Made by a program: the position numbers and the translations under genes
Assembly: GCA_002300355.1 (NCBI GenBank)
Contig: NSGV01000001.1
Location: 3,162,001 to 3,226,000 of the forward strand
DNA length: 64,000 nucleotides
Source of the DNA: Streptomyces sp. TLI_235
GTDB taxonomy: Bacteria > Actinomycetota > Actinomycetes > Streptomycetales > Streptomycetaceae
Reading direction: 5' to 3'
Shown here: positions 37,989 through 50,273 of the stretch, piece by piece
Layout of the letters: each line of letters starts with the position of its first letter
Position numbering within the stretch: position 1 is the first letter of the stretch
The notes under the pieces: model-generated
Seen by the model: only the letters and a program-made list of their open reading frames with translations
What the model was told of the DNA's origin: nothing
Databases searched by the model: none

Positions 37989-38017
37989 TTGACAGTGTTC
38001 ACAGTCCATGGTGTGAT
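37989..38017 (+). promoter_or_regulatory. promoter of the DUF4352 lipoprotein gene
   Basis: A consensus -35 TTGACA (37989-37994), a 17-bp spacer and a -10 TGTGAT (38012-38017) precede the start at 38083 by 66 bp. Confidence 0.65.
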
Positions 38018-38082
38018 CTGGTCATCGCCGAAACGGCCCGATGCCGCGGCGAATCCACCTGCCACCTTGGGGAGTTCACGTC

Positions 38083-38679
38083 ATGACCCGCAGCACCGTC
38101 CGCCGCTCCGCCGCCGTCCTGCTCGCCGCCTCCCTGGTCGCCCTCGGCGCCACCGCCTGCAACACCGGCGCGTCCTCCGTCTCCACCGAGGCGAAGAAGC
38201 CGGCCTCCGGCGCGCCCGCCTCCGCCGCCGGCACGGCCGGTACCGCCAAGCAGGGCGCCGCCGCCCCCGCCAAGGTCGGCGACACCATCGCGCTGAAGGG
38301 CTTCGAGAAGACCACCACCGCCGACGTCACCGTGGTCAAGGTCGTCGACAACGCCGAGGGCGAGGACGAGTTCAGCAAGCCGGCCGACGGCAAGCGCTTC
38401 GTCGCCGTCCAGTTCCGGATCAAGGCCATCGGCAAGGCCTACAGCGACGCCCCCGCCAACAGCGCCAAGCTGCTGGACGCCCAGGGCCAGTCCTTCTCCA
38501 CCAGCTTCTACGACACCAAGGCCGGCCAGGGCTTCTCCGGCTCCGTGAACATCGCCCCCGGCGAGAGCGGCCTCGGCTTCCTGACCTTCGAGGTGCCCAA
38601 GGACGCCGTGCTCGACAAGGTCCAGTTCACCCTCGACAGCGGCATGGCCGACCAGACCGGCCAGTGGAAGCTCTCCTGA
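38083..38679 (+). CDS. DUF4352-type secreted lipoprotein
   Basis: 198 aa. Basic start, hydrophobic core and lipobox LGATAC (C26); then an Ala/Gly/Ser linker and an Ig-like DUF4352 domain (VGDTIALKGFEKTTTADVTV, GKRFVAVQFRIKAIG, ESGLGFLTFEVPKDA). Such domains are extracellular and of unknown role. ATG 38083 has GGGGAG upstream; an in-frame ATG at 38041 lacks that. It is monocistronic with a clear promoter and is divergent from the methylase-like gene. Confidence 0.88.
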   Translation: MTRSTVRRSAAVLLAASLVALGATACNTGASSVSTEAKKPASGAPASAAGTAGTAKQGAAAPAKVGDTIALKGFEKTTTADVTVVKVVDNAEGEDEFSKPADGKRFVAVQFRIKAIGKAYSDAPANSAKLLDAQGQSFSTSFYDTKAGQGFSGSVNIAPGESGLGFLTFEVPKDAVLDKVQFTLDSGMADQTGQWKLS

Positions 38680-38710
38680 CCTGCGTCGCTCCACGTGGAA
38701 CGAGTGGAAC

Positions 38711-38747
38711 AAAAAGGGCGGCCTCGGGCACAGGGCCCGAGACCGCC
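38711..38747 (-). terminator. intrinsic terminator of mfd
   Basis: Read on the minus strand, a 12-bp stem with one mismatch (38717-38728 with 38736-38747) is followed by TTTTT (38711-38715). It starts 18 nt past the mfd stop. Confidence 0.88.
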
Positions 38748-38764
38748 GATCGGATCCGGGGGCG

Positions 38765-42403
<3,639 letters not shown>

Positions 42404-42902
42404 GCTTCTTGGCTCCACGGCTGGAGTGGCCCGACGCCGAGCGGTCGGCCGGGCAACGCGAACGGCCCGGAACGCGGAACGCCCCGGGGGTGTCCAGCCT
42501 ACGCCGCGCCGCACCCGGACACCCCGCACACCGGCCGGGGTGGACGGCGCACAGCAGGGCAGAACGTCAAGAACTCGACATACTCCTGTCACTGCCCGTC
42601 CATGGACGCCGCGCAGGATGGTTCACGTGCCCGCCGCACCCAACCGTGGGGGATGGCTGCAGCGGCGCCGTCGCAGCCCGATGGGGGTCGGGAGTGCGAA
42701 GGCCGGACGGCCCTGGGTGGGGGCGGCCGGCAGTTGTGGAGGCCCGGGCCGCCCCTCACGGGGTGGCCCGGGCCTCGCCCTTTCCCGCGTTTGGGCGAAG
42801 CCGCCCGCGCACGGGCGCGCTCTCCGTACCCTCGTGTGAAGAAGGTGTGGGTCCGCCCCGCAGAGGGTGTGCGCACCGCCGCGATGGAGGGGGTACTTCG
42901 TC
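42404..42902. other. 499-bp divergent intergenic stretch with an unexplained hairpin
   Basis: This separates mfd from the sugar dehydrogenase gene. It holds a 17-bp hairpin (42739-42776) that no called gene explains. A plus-strand open frame around 42615-42839 is Arg/Gly-rich with lower third-position GC than real genes here; I do not call it. Confidence 0.5.
42739..42776 (+). terminator. 17-bp stem terminator-like hairpin with no upstream gene
   Basis: Arms 42739-42755 and 42760-42776 pair with one G-T, loop 4 nt. On the plus strand it is followed by a short CCCTTTCCC. It would end a short plus-strand transcript starting in the mfd upstream region. Confidence 0.6.
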
Positions 42903-44216
42903 ATGCGCGTGGTCATCGCAGGGCAGGGCTACGTCGGGCTGCCGCTGGCCGTCCGGGCCGCCGAGGTGGGGCACACGGTGGTCGGGTACGACGTCGACGA
43001 GCGGCGCATCAAGCGGCTCGCGGTCGGCGAGTCCTATGTCGAGGACATCCCCGGCGAGCGGCTGCGGCCGCTGCTCGACAACGGCGCCTACCTGCCCTCG
43101 GCCGAACCCTCCGACGTGGCCGCGTTCGACATCGCGGTGATCACCGTGCCGACCCCGCTACGGGACGGCGCCCCCGACCTGTCGTACATCGAGGCCTCCG
43201 CCCGGCTGCTCGCCCGGCACCTGCGGCCCGGGGCGACCGTCGTCCTGGAGTCCACCACCTACCCGGGGACGACCGAGGAGCTGCTCGCCCCGCTGCTGGA
43301 GGAGGGCTCCGGGCTGCGGGCCGGCGCCGACTTCCACCTCGGCTACTCCCCGGAGCGGATCGACCCCGGCAACCCGCAGTGGAAGCTGGAGAACACCCCG
43401 AAGGTCGTCTCCGGCACCACGGCGGAGGGCCTGGCCGCGGTCGACGCCTTCTACGGGCAGCTGGTGGAGCGCACCGTGCCGGTCTCCTCCTGCAAGGAGG
43501 CCGAGCTGACCAAGCTGCTGGAGAACACCTTCCGGCACGTGAACATCGCCCTGGTCAACGAGCTGGCGATGTTCGCCCACGACCTCGGCATCGACGTGTG
43601 GGAGGCCATCGACGCGGCCTCCACCAAGCCCTTCGGCTACCTGCGCTTCACCCCGGGCCCGGGGGTCGGCGGGCACTGCCTGCCGATCGACCCGTCGTAC
43701 CTGTCCTGGCGGGTGGAGCGGACCCTCGGCCGCTCCTTCCGCTTCGTCGAGCTGGCGAACGACGTCAACAGCCACATGCCCGACTACGTGGTGCGGCGGC
43801 TGACCGAGGCGCTCAACGAGCGCCGCCGCTCGGTGAACGGCTCCCGGGTGCTCGTCCTCGGCCTGGCCTACAAGAAGAACACCGGCGACGCCCGGGAGAC
43901 CCCGGCGGCCCGGGTCGTCGAGCTGCTGACCCGGATGGGCGCCGAGGTCCGCGCCGCCGACCCGCACGTGGTGGCCGGCGTCCACGTCGCCGAGCCCACG
44001 ATCCCCGGCCAGCGCACCGCCGCGCCCGACCACGAGGGCGACCCGCTGGCCGCCGTGCGCCGCGTCGAGGCCACGCCCGAGGAGCTGGCCGCCGCCGACG
44101 CCGTGGTGCTGCTGGCCGACCACGACGAGTTCGACTACACGGAGATCACCGAGCACGCCCGGTACGTCCTGGACTGCCGGCGCAGGCTGACGGGCGCCGC
44201 CGTCGAGGTGCTCTGA
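42903..44216 (+). CDS. nucleotide-sugar dehydrogenase (UDP-glucose/GDP-mannose dehydrogenase family)
   Basis: 437 aa. Two NAD-dependent oxidations convert the C6 alcohol of a nucleotide sugar to a carboxylate. N-terminal Rossmann GQGYVGLPLAVRAAEVG, hinge ENTFRHVNIALVNELAMFAHD, catalytic C259 in GPGVGGHCLPIDP, and C-terminal LGLAYKKNTGDARETPA. The sequence is nearest the UDP-HexNAc (WecC/WbpA-like) branch. ATG 42903 follows GGAGGGGG. It lies 5 kb from the sugar operon at 49170-55195, so a shared pathway is possible but not shown. Confidence 0.92.
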   Translation: MRVVIAGQGYVGLPLAVRAAEVGHTVVGYDVDERRIKRLAVGESYVEDIPGERLRPLLDNGAYLPSAEPSDVAAFDIAVITVPTPLRDGAPDLSYIEASARLLARHLRPGATVVLESTTYPGTTEELLAPLLEEGSGLRAGADFHLGYSPERIDPGNPQWKLENTPKVVSGTTAEGLAAVDAFYGQLVERTVPVSSCKEAELTKLLENTFRHVNIALVNELAMFAHDLGIDVWEAIDAASTKPFGYLRFTPGPGVGGHCLPIDPSYLSWRVERTLGRSFRFVELANDVNSHMPDYVVRRLTEALNERRRSVNGSRVLVLGLAYKKNTGDARETPAARVVELLTRMGAEVRAADPHVVAGVHVAEPTIPGQRTAAPDHEGDPLAAVRRVEATPEELAAADAVVLLADHDEFDYTEITEHARYVLDCRRRLTGAAVEVL

Positions 44217-44234
44217 CCGGGCCGGGCGGGTCGG

Positions 44235-45407
44235 TCAGCCGCGGCGGGTGACGCGGTTGGGCCGGGTGTCGTGGTCGATGCCGTCGTCCACGATGACGAT
44301 CTTGGGGACGATCTTCGGCTCGGCCTCGGGCTCCTCGCCGGCCTCCGCCGGGGCCGGGGCCTCGGCGGGCGCGTCCGCCGCGGGCACGTCCTCGGCCGGC
44401 GTGTCCTCGGCGGCCGGGGCGGCGGGGGCGTCCAGCGGCTTCTTCAGCAGCAGGTCGAGCGTCAGCTCGGGCTCGTTCGCCTCCTTGGCCGCGGCCTCCA
44501 GGGCGGCCGGGCGGCTGCCCGGCTCGATCCGGCCGAGAGCGGTGCCGGTGAGCTCGGCGAGGGTCGTCTTGACGGTGTCGAGGCGCTCCTGCATCTCGGC
44601 GTGCCGGCCGGCGAAGTCCTCCTGGTCGCGCTCGCTGTTGGCGCGGATGTTCTCGGCCTTGCGGCGGGCGGCGGAGAGCAGGTCCTCGGAGCGCTTCTGG
44701 GCGGCGCCCTCGATGGTGCGGATCTCCGCGAGGATGTCCTCGCGGTGCTGCTCGGCCTCCCGCAGCCGGCGCTCCGCACCGGCGGTGATCTTGGCCTCCT
44801 CGGCGTCCGCCCGGGCCTCGGCCTCGGCGAACATCTCGTCGGAGCGGCGCCGCAGCTCGGCCAGCTTGGCCTCGGCGCGCTCCTCGGCCTCGGCGGCGGC
44901 GACCCGGGTGCGGGCGGCGTCCGCGGTGGCGGTGTCGCGGGTGGTCCGGGCGTCCTGCTCGGCGGCCGCGACGAGCGCGTCCGCCTCGGCGCGGCTGCGG
45001 TCCTCGGTGCCGCGGGCGGCCTGCTCGGCCTCGCCGCGGACGGTCGCGGAGTGGGTCTCGGCGGCGCGGGCTGCGGCCCGGCCTGCCTGCTCGGCGTCCG
45101 CCTCGGCCTGCGCGGCGTCCCGCCCGGCGTTGTCCCGGACAGCGGCCGCCTCGTTCTCGGCGATCAGCATGAGGGCGCCCGCCTGGGCGCTGAGCCGTCC
45201 GTAGTCGGGCTCGGGCGCGTCCTCCCTGACCTGGCGGATCTCGGCGAGCCGCTTCTCCATCTCCCGCAGACCGGCCCCGAGCACGCTGAGCCGCTCCCAG
45301 GCCTCGTCGCGGTCGGCGGTCAACGCCCGGAGGGTCGCGTCGACCTGCTCCATGGCGTAGCCGCGCCGGGCCACCGTGAAGCCGTGCTGGGAGACGGCGT
45401 CGCTCAT
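44235..45407 (-). CDS. long coiled-coil protein, DivIVA/FilP-like
   Basis: 390 aa. A DivIVA-like start (GFTVARRGYAMEQVDATLRA) and an almost unbroken Ala/Glu/Arg coiled coil to about residue 320, with heptad-rich stretches such as AEAKLAELRRRSDEMFAEAE and REAEQHREDILAEIRTIEG. Then comes a Pro/Ala/Glu tail (about 325-370) and a basic end. Streptomyces relatives are often labelled cellulose-binding but behave as cytoskeletal scaffolds at hyphal tips. ATG 45407 has GGGGAAGAG upstream. It is convergent with the sugar dehydrogenase gene. Confidence 0.85.
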   Translation of the reverse strand: MSDAVSQHGFTVARRGYAMEQVDATLRALTADRDEAWERLSVLGAGLREMEKRLAEIRQVREDAPEPDYGRLSAQAGALMLIAENEAAAVRDNAGRDAAQAEADAEQAGRAAARAAETHSATVRGEAEQAARGTEDRSRAEADALVAAAEQDARTTRDTATADAARTRVAAAEAEERAEAKLAELRRRSDEMFAEAEARADAEEAKITAGAERRLREAEQHREDILAEIRTIEGAAQKRSEDLLSAARRKAENIRANSERDQEDFAGRHAEMQERLDTVKTTLAELTGTALGRIEPGSRPAALEAAAKEANEPELTLDLLLKKPLDAPAAPAAEDTPAEDVPAADAPAEAPAPAEAGEEPEAEPKIVPKIVIVDDGIDHDTRPNRVTRRG

Positions 45408-45548
45408 CGGCTCTTCCCCTTGTGCTGTGGGTGTGCATCTGTTCGCGGACGCCCCAGAGGGCGCCCACTTGACCTATTTTGCGCAGGTACGGTCGAAAGC
45501 CCAACAAGGCGAGGCCGGGGGCGGGACCGTCCGGCCCGCCCCCGTCCG

Positions 45549-48023
45549 CTACATCAGGCCGTCCCAGAGCTGCTCCAGGAGCACCGCCCACCAGCCCTCG
45601 GGGGTGTGCAGCGCCGCCGGGTCGACCGCCAGCAGCTGGGCCTGCAGGTCGGCCGTCCAGCGACCGGCCTGCTCGGGCGTCAGCCCGTACCGGAGCCGCC
45701 ACATCCGGCCGAGGACGGCGAGGCTGCGGACGAACTCCGGCACGCCGGTGTTGACGAAGCGCGGCGGCTCGCCGGTTCCCTCCAGGTCGACCGCGACCAC
45801 CGCGGCGGTGCCGTACTGGACGCACAGCTGCCGACCGTAGTCGTTGCCGAGCACCAGGTAGCCGCCGAAGTCCGGGCCGGCCGGGCGGCCGCGCTCGGCG
45901 GCCAGCTCGGCCAGCGTCGGGATCGGCCGGCCCTCCTGCGCCTGCGCCCAGAAGAACGGCGGGAACTCGCGCGGCAGGCCCGCCCACATCAGCGTCTGCG
46001 CGACCGGCTCGGGCACGCCCTGCCGCGAGACGGCGCGCTGCTCGAAACGGAACACCGATGCGCCGAACGCCTGCCCGAGCTCCGCCGCGAGCTGCTGCGG
46101 GGCGATCGGCGGCAGCTGCGGGACGGTCCCGGGCGGGGGCAGCGGCGCGGCCACCGGGCGGGGCCGCCGGGGGGCGGCGGCCAGCTGGTGCAGCTGGTCG
46201 AGGTGGTCGAACAGCATCGCCATACCGGCCTGCCGGGCCTGCCGGTCCCGGCCGTACGGGACGGTGTGGGTGATCCGCACGTTCGGCCAGGAGGACTTGA
46301 CCATCCGGGCGCAGTAGCCGCCGGGCAGGTCGCACAGCTCCAGCTCGGTGTGGAACTCCAGCACCTGGTCCGGCGGCACGCCGAGGCGGCGCATCTCCTG
46401 CAGTGCCTTCCACTCCGGGTGCGGGGTGCCGGGCTCGCTGGCCATCACCAGCGACTGCTCGGAGCCGTCCGGACGGCGGTAGCTGATCACGGCCTGGGTG
46501 CCCGGGCCGATGGTCGGCACACCCGCGGCGGGCGGCGGCACCGGCGCGGCCTGCGGGGCCGGGGCGGGCGGCGCGGGCACGGCCGGCGGGGCGCCCGCCG
46601 GGCCGGTGCCCGGGTAGCCGTAGCCGGGCGGCGGCGGGCCGGGGACGGGGGCCATGCCGACCGGCGGCGGAGGCATCGCCGGGCCGGGCGCGGGCGCACC
46701 GGCGCCGGGGCCGCCGGGCAGGTCGACGGCGTGCGCCAGCTGGGTGGCGGCGTGCGCCACCCCGGCGTCCGGGGCGGCCGGTGCGGGGGAGGCCGGGCCG
46801 CCGCCGGCGGCGAGCGAGGCCGGGGCGGGCGGCGGCGGGACGGACGGGGCCGAACGGCCGGAGCCGGCGGCGGCCGGGCCGGTGCCACCACGCAGCTCGC
46901 CCGGCGGGGGCGGCGGCGGGACGGACGGCGCGGAACGGCCGGAGCCGGCGGCGGCCGGGCCGGTGCCACCACGCAGCTCGCCCGGCGGGGGCGGCGGCGG
47001 CACGGACGGGCCGGAGCGGCCGAGCTGGACGCCCTGCGGCGGGGTACCGGGGGCGCCGGGCAGACCCATCAGCCCGGGCGGGCCGTCGGTGGCCAGCATC
47101 GTCGGGGCGTACTCCACGCCCGGGCCGGACGCACCCGGGCCGGACGGGCCGGGGCCGGGCAGCGGGGGTACCGAGTCCGGGGTGGCGAGCATGGTCGGGG
47201 CGTGCTCGACGGAGACCGGCGGCACCGGCGTGCCACCCGAGGGCGTTCCGGGGCCGGAGAAGGGCGGTGCGGCGGTCGGCGGCGCCGGGGGCACGGCCGG
47301 CGGCGCCGCAGGCGGCGGGCCCGCCGGGAAGAGCTCCGGCATCGGGACGGTGGCGTTCGGCGGCAGCGCCGAGCCGACCGGCATCGGGACGGTGAGCCCC
47401 TCCGAGCCTGCGGCACCGGCCGGCATGGGCACGGTCAGGCCCTCCGAGCCCGGGGCGCCGACCGGACCCGCCGGGGCGGCCTGCCGCGGCGGGAAGGCGT
47501 CCTGGCGCGAGGGCGGGGCGAGCATGGTGGGCGCGTCGCCGGCTGGCCGGTCGGAGGCGGGCGGCATGGTCTGCACGGCCGGAGCGGGCTCCGACGCGGC
47601 GGGCGCCGGCGTCGCGGCGGCAGGTTCGCCCAACCGGGCGTTCTCGGCGGCGATCGCGGCCGCGCCGGCCTCCTGCAGCCACTGCGGCGGGCTGAGCAGG
47701 AAGGAGGTCGCCTCGACCGCGCCGGGCACCGGCCGCGCCGCGCCCGCCGGGTTGGGCTCCGCCCGCCCGCCGTACGCCTCCTCGAACTGGCGGACCACCT
47801 CGTTGACCGGCAGCGGCGGCCAGAGCGTGCTGGCCCCGCTGTCGCGGGCGATCACCAGCCGCACCGCGCTGCTCTCCGAGGGATCGCCCTCGGCCTCCTC
47901 CACGGCCCAGCAGACGAAGCCCAGGTCGAATTCCCGCACCCGCACCTCGCGCTGCCGGGAGCGCGGTACGCCGGCGTTGATCCAGTCCTCGGCGATCTCC
48001 TGCGCCTGCGCGTACGTCACCAC
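45549..48023 (-). CDS. multidomain Imm35-like / deaminase-like / SUKH-4-like protein
   Basis: 824 aa. Residues 1-95 resemble the YrhB/Imm35 fold (TYAQAQEIAEDWINAGVP to FEEAYGG). Residues ~130-505 are a Pro/Gly/Ala linker with repeated APTMLA blocks and an 81-bp DNA duplication. A deaminase-like segment has H558-T-E560 and C564/C571 in ELCDLPGGYC. The C-terminus (about 620-824; LPREFPPFFW, GGYLVLGNDYGRQLCVQYG) fits SUKH-4. Such pieces occur in polymorphic-toxin immunity systems. It has no signal peptide. GTG 48023 (or the next codon, also GTG) follows GGAGGGG. The SMI1 gene ends 22 bp upstream. Confidence 0.82.
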   Translation of the reverse strand: MVTYAQAQEIAEDWINAGVPRSRQREVRVREFDLGFVCWAVEEAEGDPSESSAVRLVIARDSGASTLWPPLPVNEVVRQFEEAYGGRAEPNPAGAARPVPGAVEATSFLLSPPQWLQEAGAAAIAAENARLGEPAAATPAPAASEPAPAVQTMPPASDRPAGDAPTMLAPPSRQDAFPPRQAAPAGPVGAPGSEGLTVPMPAGAAGSEGLTVPMPVGSALPPNATVPMPELFPAGPPPAAPPAVPPAPPTAAPPFSGPGTPSGGTPVPPVSVEHAPTMLATPDSVPPLPGPGPSGPGASGPGVEYAPTMLATDGPPGLMGLPGAPGTPPQGVQLGRSGPSVPPPPPPGELRGGTGPAAAGSGRSAPSVPPPPPPGELRGGTGPAAAGSGRSAPSVPPPPAPASLAAGGGPASPAPAAPDAGVAHAATQLAHAVDLPGGPGAGAPAPGPAMPPPPVGMAPVPGPPPPGYGYPGTGPAGAPPAVPAPPAPAPQAAPVPPPAAGVPTIGPGTQAVISYRRPDGSEQSLVMASEPGTPHPEWKALQEMRRLGVPPDQVLEFHTELELCDLPGGYCARMVKSSWPNVRITHTVPYGRDRQARQAGMAMLFDHLDQLHQLAAAPRRPRPVAAPLPPPGTVPQLPPIAPQQLAAELGQAFGASVFRFEQRAVSRQGVPEPVAQTLMWAGLPREFPPFFWAQAQEGRPIPTLAELAAERGRPAGPDFGGYLVLGNDYGRQLCVQYGTAAVVAVDLEGTGEPPRFVNTGVPEFVRSLAVLGRMWRLRYGLTPEQAGRWTADLQAQLLAVDPAALHTPEGWWAVLLEQLWDGLM
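46851..47012. repeat. 81-bp tandem duplication inside the linker region
   Basis: Two nearly identical 81-bp units (about 46851-46931 and 46932-47012) encode 27-residue repeats containing PPPPPPGELRGGTGPAAAG. Only a few bases differ, so the duplication looks recent or is kept by gene conversion. It may vary in copy number between strains. Confidence 0.85.
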
Positions 48024-48045
48024 GCCCGGCTCACCCCTCCGTTGC

Positions 48046-49047
48046 TCAGTTCACCGGGACGGCCCGGGCGAACCCGCCGTCCACCATCAGCTCCGCGACC
48101 GTCTCCAGCTCCGGCGGACTGCCTGCCAGTCGGAGCAGGAACGCGTCGAAGCTCTCCCCGCAGGGCAGCAGCAGCCGCGCCACCCTCTCCTCCGGCGGCT
48201 CGGCGCCGCCGCTGTCGCGCGCGTCGTCGTACGGGCAGAACCAGACCGAGCCGGTCCGCTCTCCGCGCACCTTGGTCGCGAGCAGACCGCCCTGGACGTA
48301 GGCGATGCCCAGGTAGTCCTTGGTGAGGTGGTCGCGCAGACACTTGTTGGCGTACACCAGGTCGTGCACGCCGTACTCCTCACTCAGCGTCAGGAACGGC
48401 TGGTCGAGGAGGATTCCGTACTCGGCGTCCAGGGCGACGCCGGCCGGGCCGCGGCCGCCGGCGATCTTCAGGAAGCTCCGGTAGGCGCCCGGCAGCGGGT
48501 GGCCGAGCCGCTGCTCGGCGCGCTGCACCAGGTCCTCGGAGACGGCCACCGGGTCGCTGCCGTCCTTCGCCAGCGGGAAGTGCACCGGCCGGTGCTCCTG
48601 GAGCGGCCGGGTCCCGCGGCGGGCGTGGTCGGCGGACGAGCGGGCGAGGCCGCCGTGGTGCCGCAGCAGGGCCTTGACCTCGACCGGGACGAGCTCCATC
48701 CGGCGCCAGCCGGGCGCGGCCCGGCCGACCGCGTGGTGCCAGGTCCAGCCGGGCGGGGTCGCGACGGCGGTCTCCAGGTCCGCCCAGAGCCCGTGGCCCT
48801 GGGTGAACAGCGCGGCGTTGGCGGACACGTAGTCGGTGAGCCGAAGTTCGTCCACGCCGAATCCGTCCGGCGGGTCGGCGACCTCGGCGGCCGCGGCGGC
48901 GTACGGGCCGAAGTCCGGCAAGCCGTACTCGTCCACGCGGACACCGGCCGGGTGCTTCTCGGCCCGGATCGGGTCCGGGAACTGCACCATCTGGCCCGCG
49001 TACGCCGAGTTGGGCGCGGCGGCGGCGCCGGGCCGACCTGTCGTCAT
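48046..49047 (-). CDS. SMI1/KNR4 (SUKH superfamily) protein
   Basis: 333 aa. The N-terminal part (1-170) has an YVSANAALFTQGHGLWADLE segment and no known motif. From about residue 175 the SMI1/KNR4 fold is visible: AEQRLGHPLPGAYRSFLKIA, then the GVALDAEYGILL and EEYGVHDLVYANKCLRDH stretch, and GSVWFCPYDD. SUKH proteins commonly neutralise contact-dependent or secreted toxins. ATG 49047 has GGGGGAG 5 nt upstream. It is just upstream of the 824-aa SUKH-4-like gene, 22 bp gap, probably one operon. Confidence 0.83.
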   Translation of the reverse strand: MTTGRPGAAAAPNSAYAGQMVQFPDPIRAEKHPAGVRVDEYGLPDFGPYAAAAAEVADPPDGFGVDELRLTDYVSANAALFTQGHGLWADLETAVATPPGWTWHHAVGRAAPGWRRMELVPVEVKALLRHHGGLARSSADHARRGTRPLQEHRPVHFPLAKDGSDPVAVSEDLVQRAEQRLGHPLPGAYRSFLKIAGGRGPAGVALDAEYGILLDQPFLTLSEEYGVHDLVYANKCLRDHLTKDYLGIAYVQGGLLATKVRGERTGSVWFCPYDDARDSGGAEPPEERVARLLLPCGESFDAFLLRLAGSPPELETVAELMVDGGFARAVPVN

Positions 49048-49133
49048 CAGGGCTCCCCCACTGGCTCTGCACTGTTGCGGGCACCAGCGTAGGGGAAGGG
49101 ACACCCCTGGAGACCAGGGGCGTCACTCCCGTT

Positions 49134-49165
49134 CCGGGCCGGGGGCCGCCGGGAGCCCGGCCCGG
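49134..49165 (-). terminator. hairpin after the sugar operon
   Basis: A 10-bp perfect stem (49134-49143 with 49156-49165), loop 12 nt, 4 nt past the last gene of the operon. No T-run. Confidence 0.55.
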
Positions 49166-49169
49166 GCGG

Positions 49170-50273
49170 TCAGCGGCGCACCGCCTTGGCCAGCACCTCC
49201 GCGACCCGGGCCTGCTGGTCCTCGGTGATCTGCGGGAAGAGCGGCAGGGTGAGCAGCTCGGCGGCCGCCCGTTCGGCGACCGGGAAGGCGCCCTCGCCGT
49301 GGCCGAGGCCGCGGAAGGCGGGCTGCAGGTGGACCGGCACCGGGTAGTGCACGCCGGCGCCGATCCCGGCCGCCTGCAGGTCGGCGAGGACGGCGTCGCG
49401 GCCGCGCGCCACCCGGACGGCGTACAGGTGCCAGACGTGCTCGTTGCCGGGCAGGGTGCGCGGCAGGGTGATGCCCTCGACGCCGGCGAGCAGTGCGTCG
49501 TAGCGGGCGGCGGCGGCCCGGCGGGCCACGTTCCAGGCGGGCAGCCGGCGCAGCTTGGCGCGGAGCACGACGGCCTGCAGGGTGTCCATCCGGGAGTTGA
49601 AGCCGAACCGCTCGTGGACGTACTTGCGGCCGGAACCGTGGTCGCCGATCAGCCGGACGGCGGCGGCGAGTCCGTCGTCGTCGGTGACGACCGCGCCGGC
49701 GTCGCCGTAGGCGCCGAGGTTCTTGCCGGGGTAGAAGCTGGTGGCGGCGATCCGGCCCCAGGAGCCGGAGACCCGGCCGTCCTGCCGGGCGCCCTGGGAC
49801 TGGGCGCCGTCCTCGACCACCGGCCGGTCCCCGGCGATCTCCAGCAGCGGGGCCATGGGGGCGAGTTGGCCGTTGAGGTGGACGGGCAGCAGCACGGCGG
49901 CGCCGGGCAGGGCGTCGGCGGCGGCGGCCGGGTCGATCAGCAGGTGGTCGGGGTCGACGTCGACCAGGACGGGCCGCAGGCCGGCCCGGACGACCGCCTC
50001 GGCGGTGGCGACGAAGGTGTTGGCGGGCAGCACGGCGCCCGCGCCGTCCGGCAGGTCGAGGGCGCGCAGGGCGAGTTCGAGGGCGTCGGTGCCGTTGGCC
50101 GTGCCGACCGCGTGCCGCACCCCGGAGAAGGCGGCGTACTCGGTCTCGAAGGCGGCCACGTCGGGGCCCTTGATGTAGGCGCCGCTCGCCAGGACGGCGT
50201 CGAAGCCCGCGCGCACCTCCTCGGCGACCTCGGCGTGGGCGGCGAGCAGGTCGACGAGCGGGATGTCGGTCAT
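49170..50273 (-). CDS. DegT/DnrJ/EryC1-family aminotransferase (sugar aminotransferase A)
   Basis: 367 aa. PLP-dependent aminotransferase of nucleotide sugars. PLP lysine in ATSFYPGKNLGAYGDAGAVV; GTANGTDALELALRAL and EDGAQSQGA are family motifs, as is SRMDTLQAVVLRAKL. This sequence is nearest the WbpE/WlbC-type 3-aminotransferases in pattern, but assignment is tentative. ATG 50273 overlaps the previous stop as ATGA (50270-50273). It is the last gene of the five-gene operon. Confidence 0.88.
   Translation of the reverse strand: MTDIPLVDLLAAHAEVAEEVRAGFDAVLASGAYIKGPDVAAFETEYAAFSGVRHAVGTANGTDALELALRALDLPDGAGAVLPANTFVATAEAVVRAGLRPVLVDVDPDHLLIDPAAAADALPGAAVLLPVHLNGQLAPMAPLLEIAGDRPVVEDGAQSQGARQDGRVSGSWGRIAATSFYPGKNLGAYGDAGAVVTDDDGLAAAVRLIGDHGSGRKYVHERFGFNSRMDTLQAVVLRAKLRRLPAWNVARRAAAARYDALLAGVEGITLPRTLPGNEHVWHLYAVRVARGRDAVLADLQAAGIGAGVHYPVPVHLQPAFRGLGHGEGAFPVAERAAAELLTLPLFPQITEDQQARVAEVLAKAVRR

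Noticed and set aside
42615..42839. Plus-strand small ORF starting MVHVPAAPNRGGWLQ before the unexplained hairpin
   Set aside because: Third-position GC is lower than in real genes here, the frame runs through the hairpin and no ribosome site is convincing. Kept only as a possible transcript.
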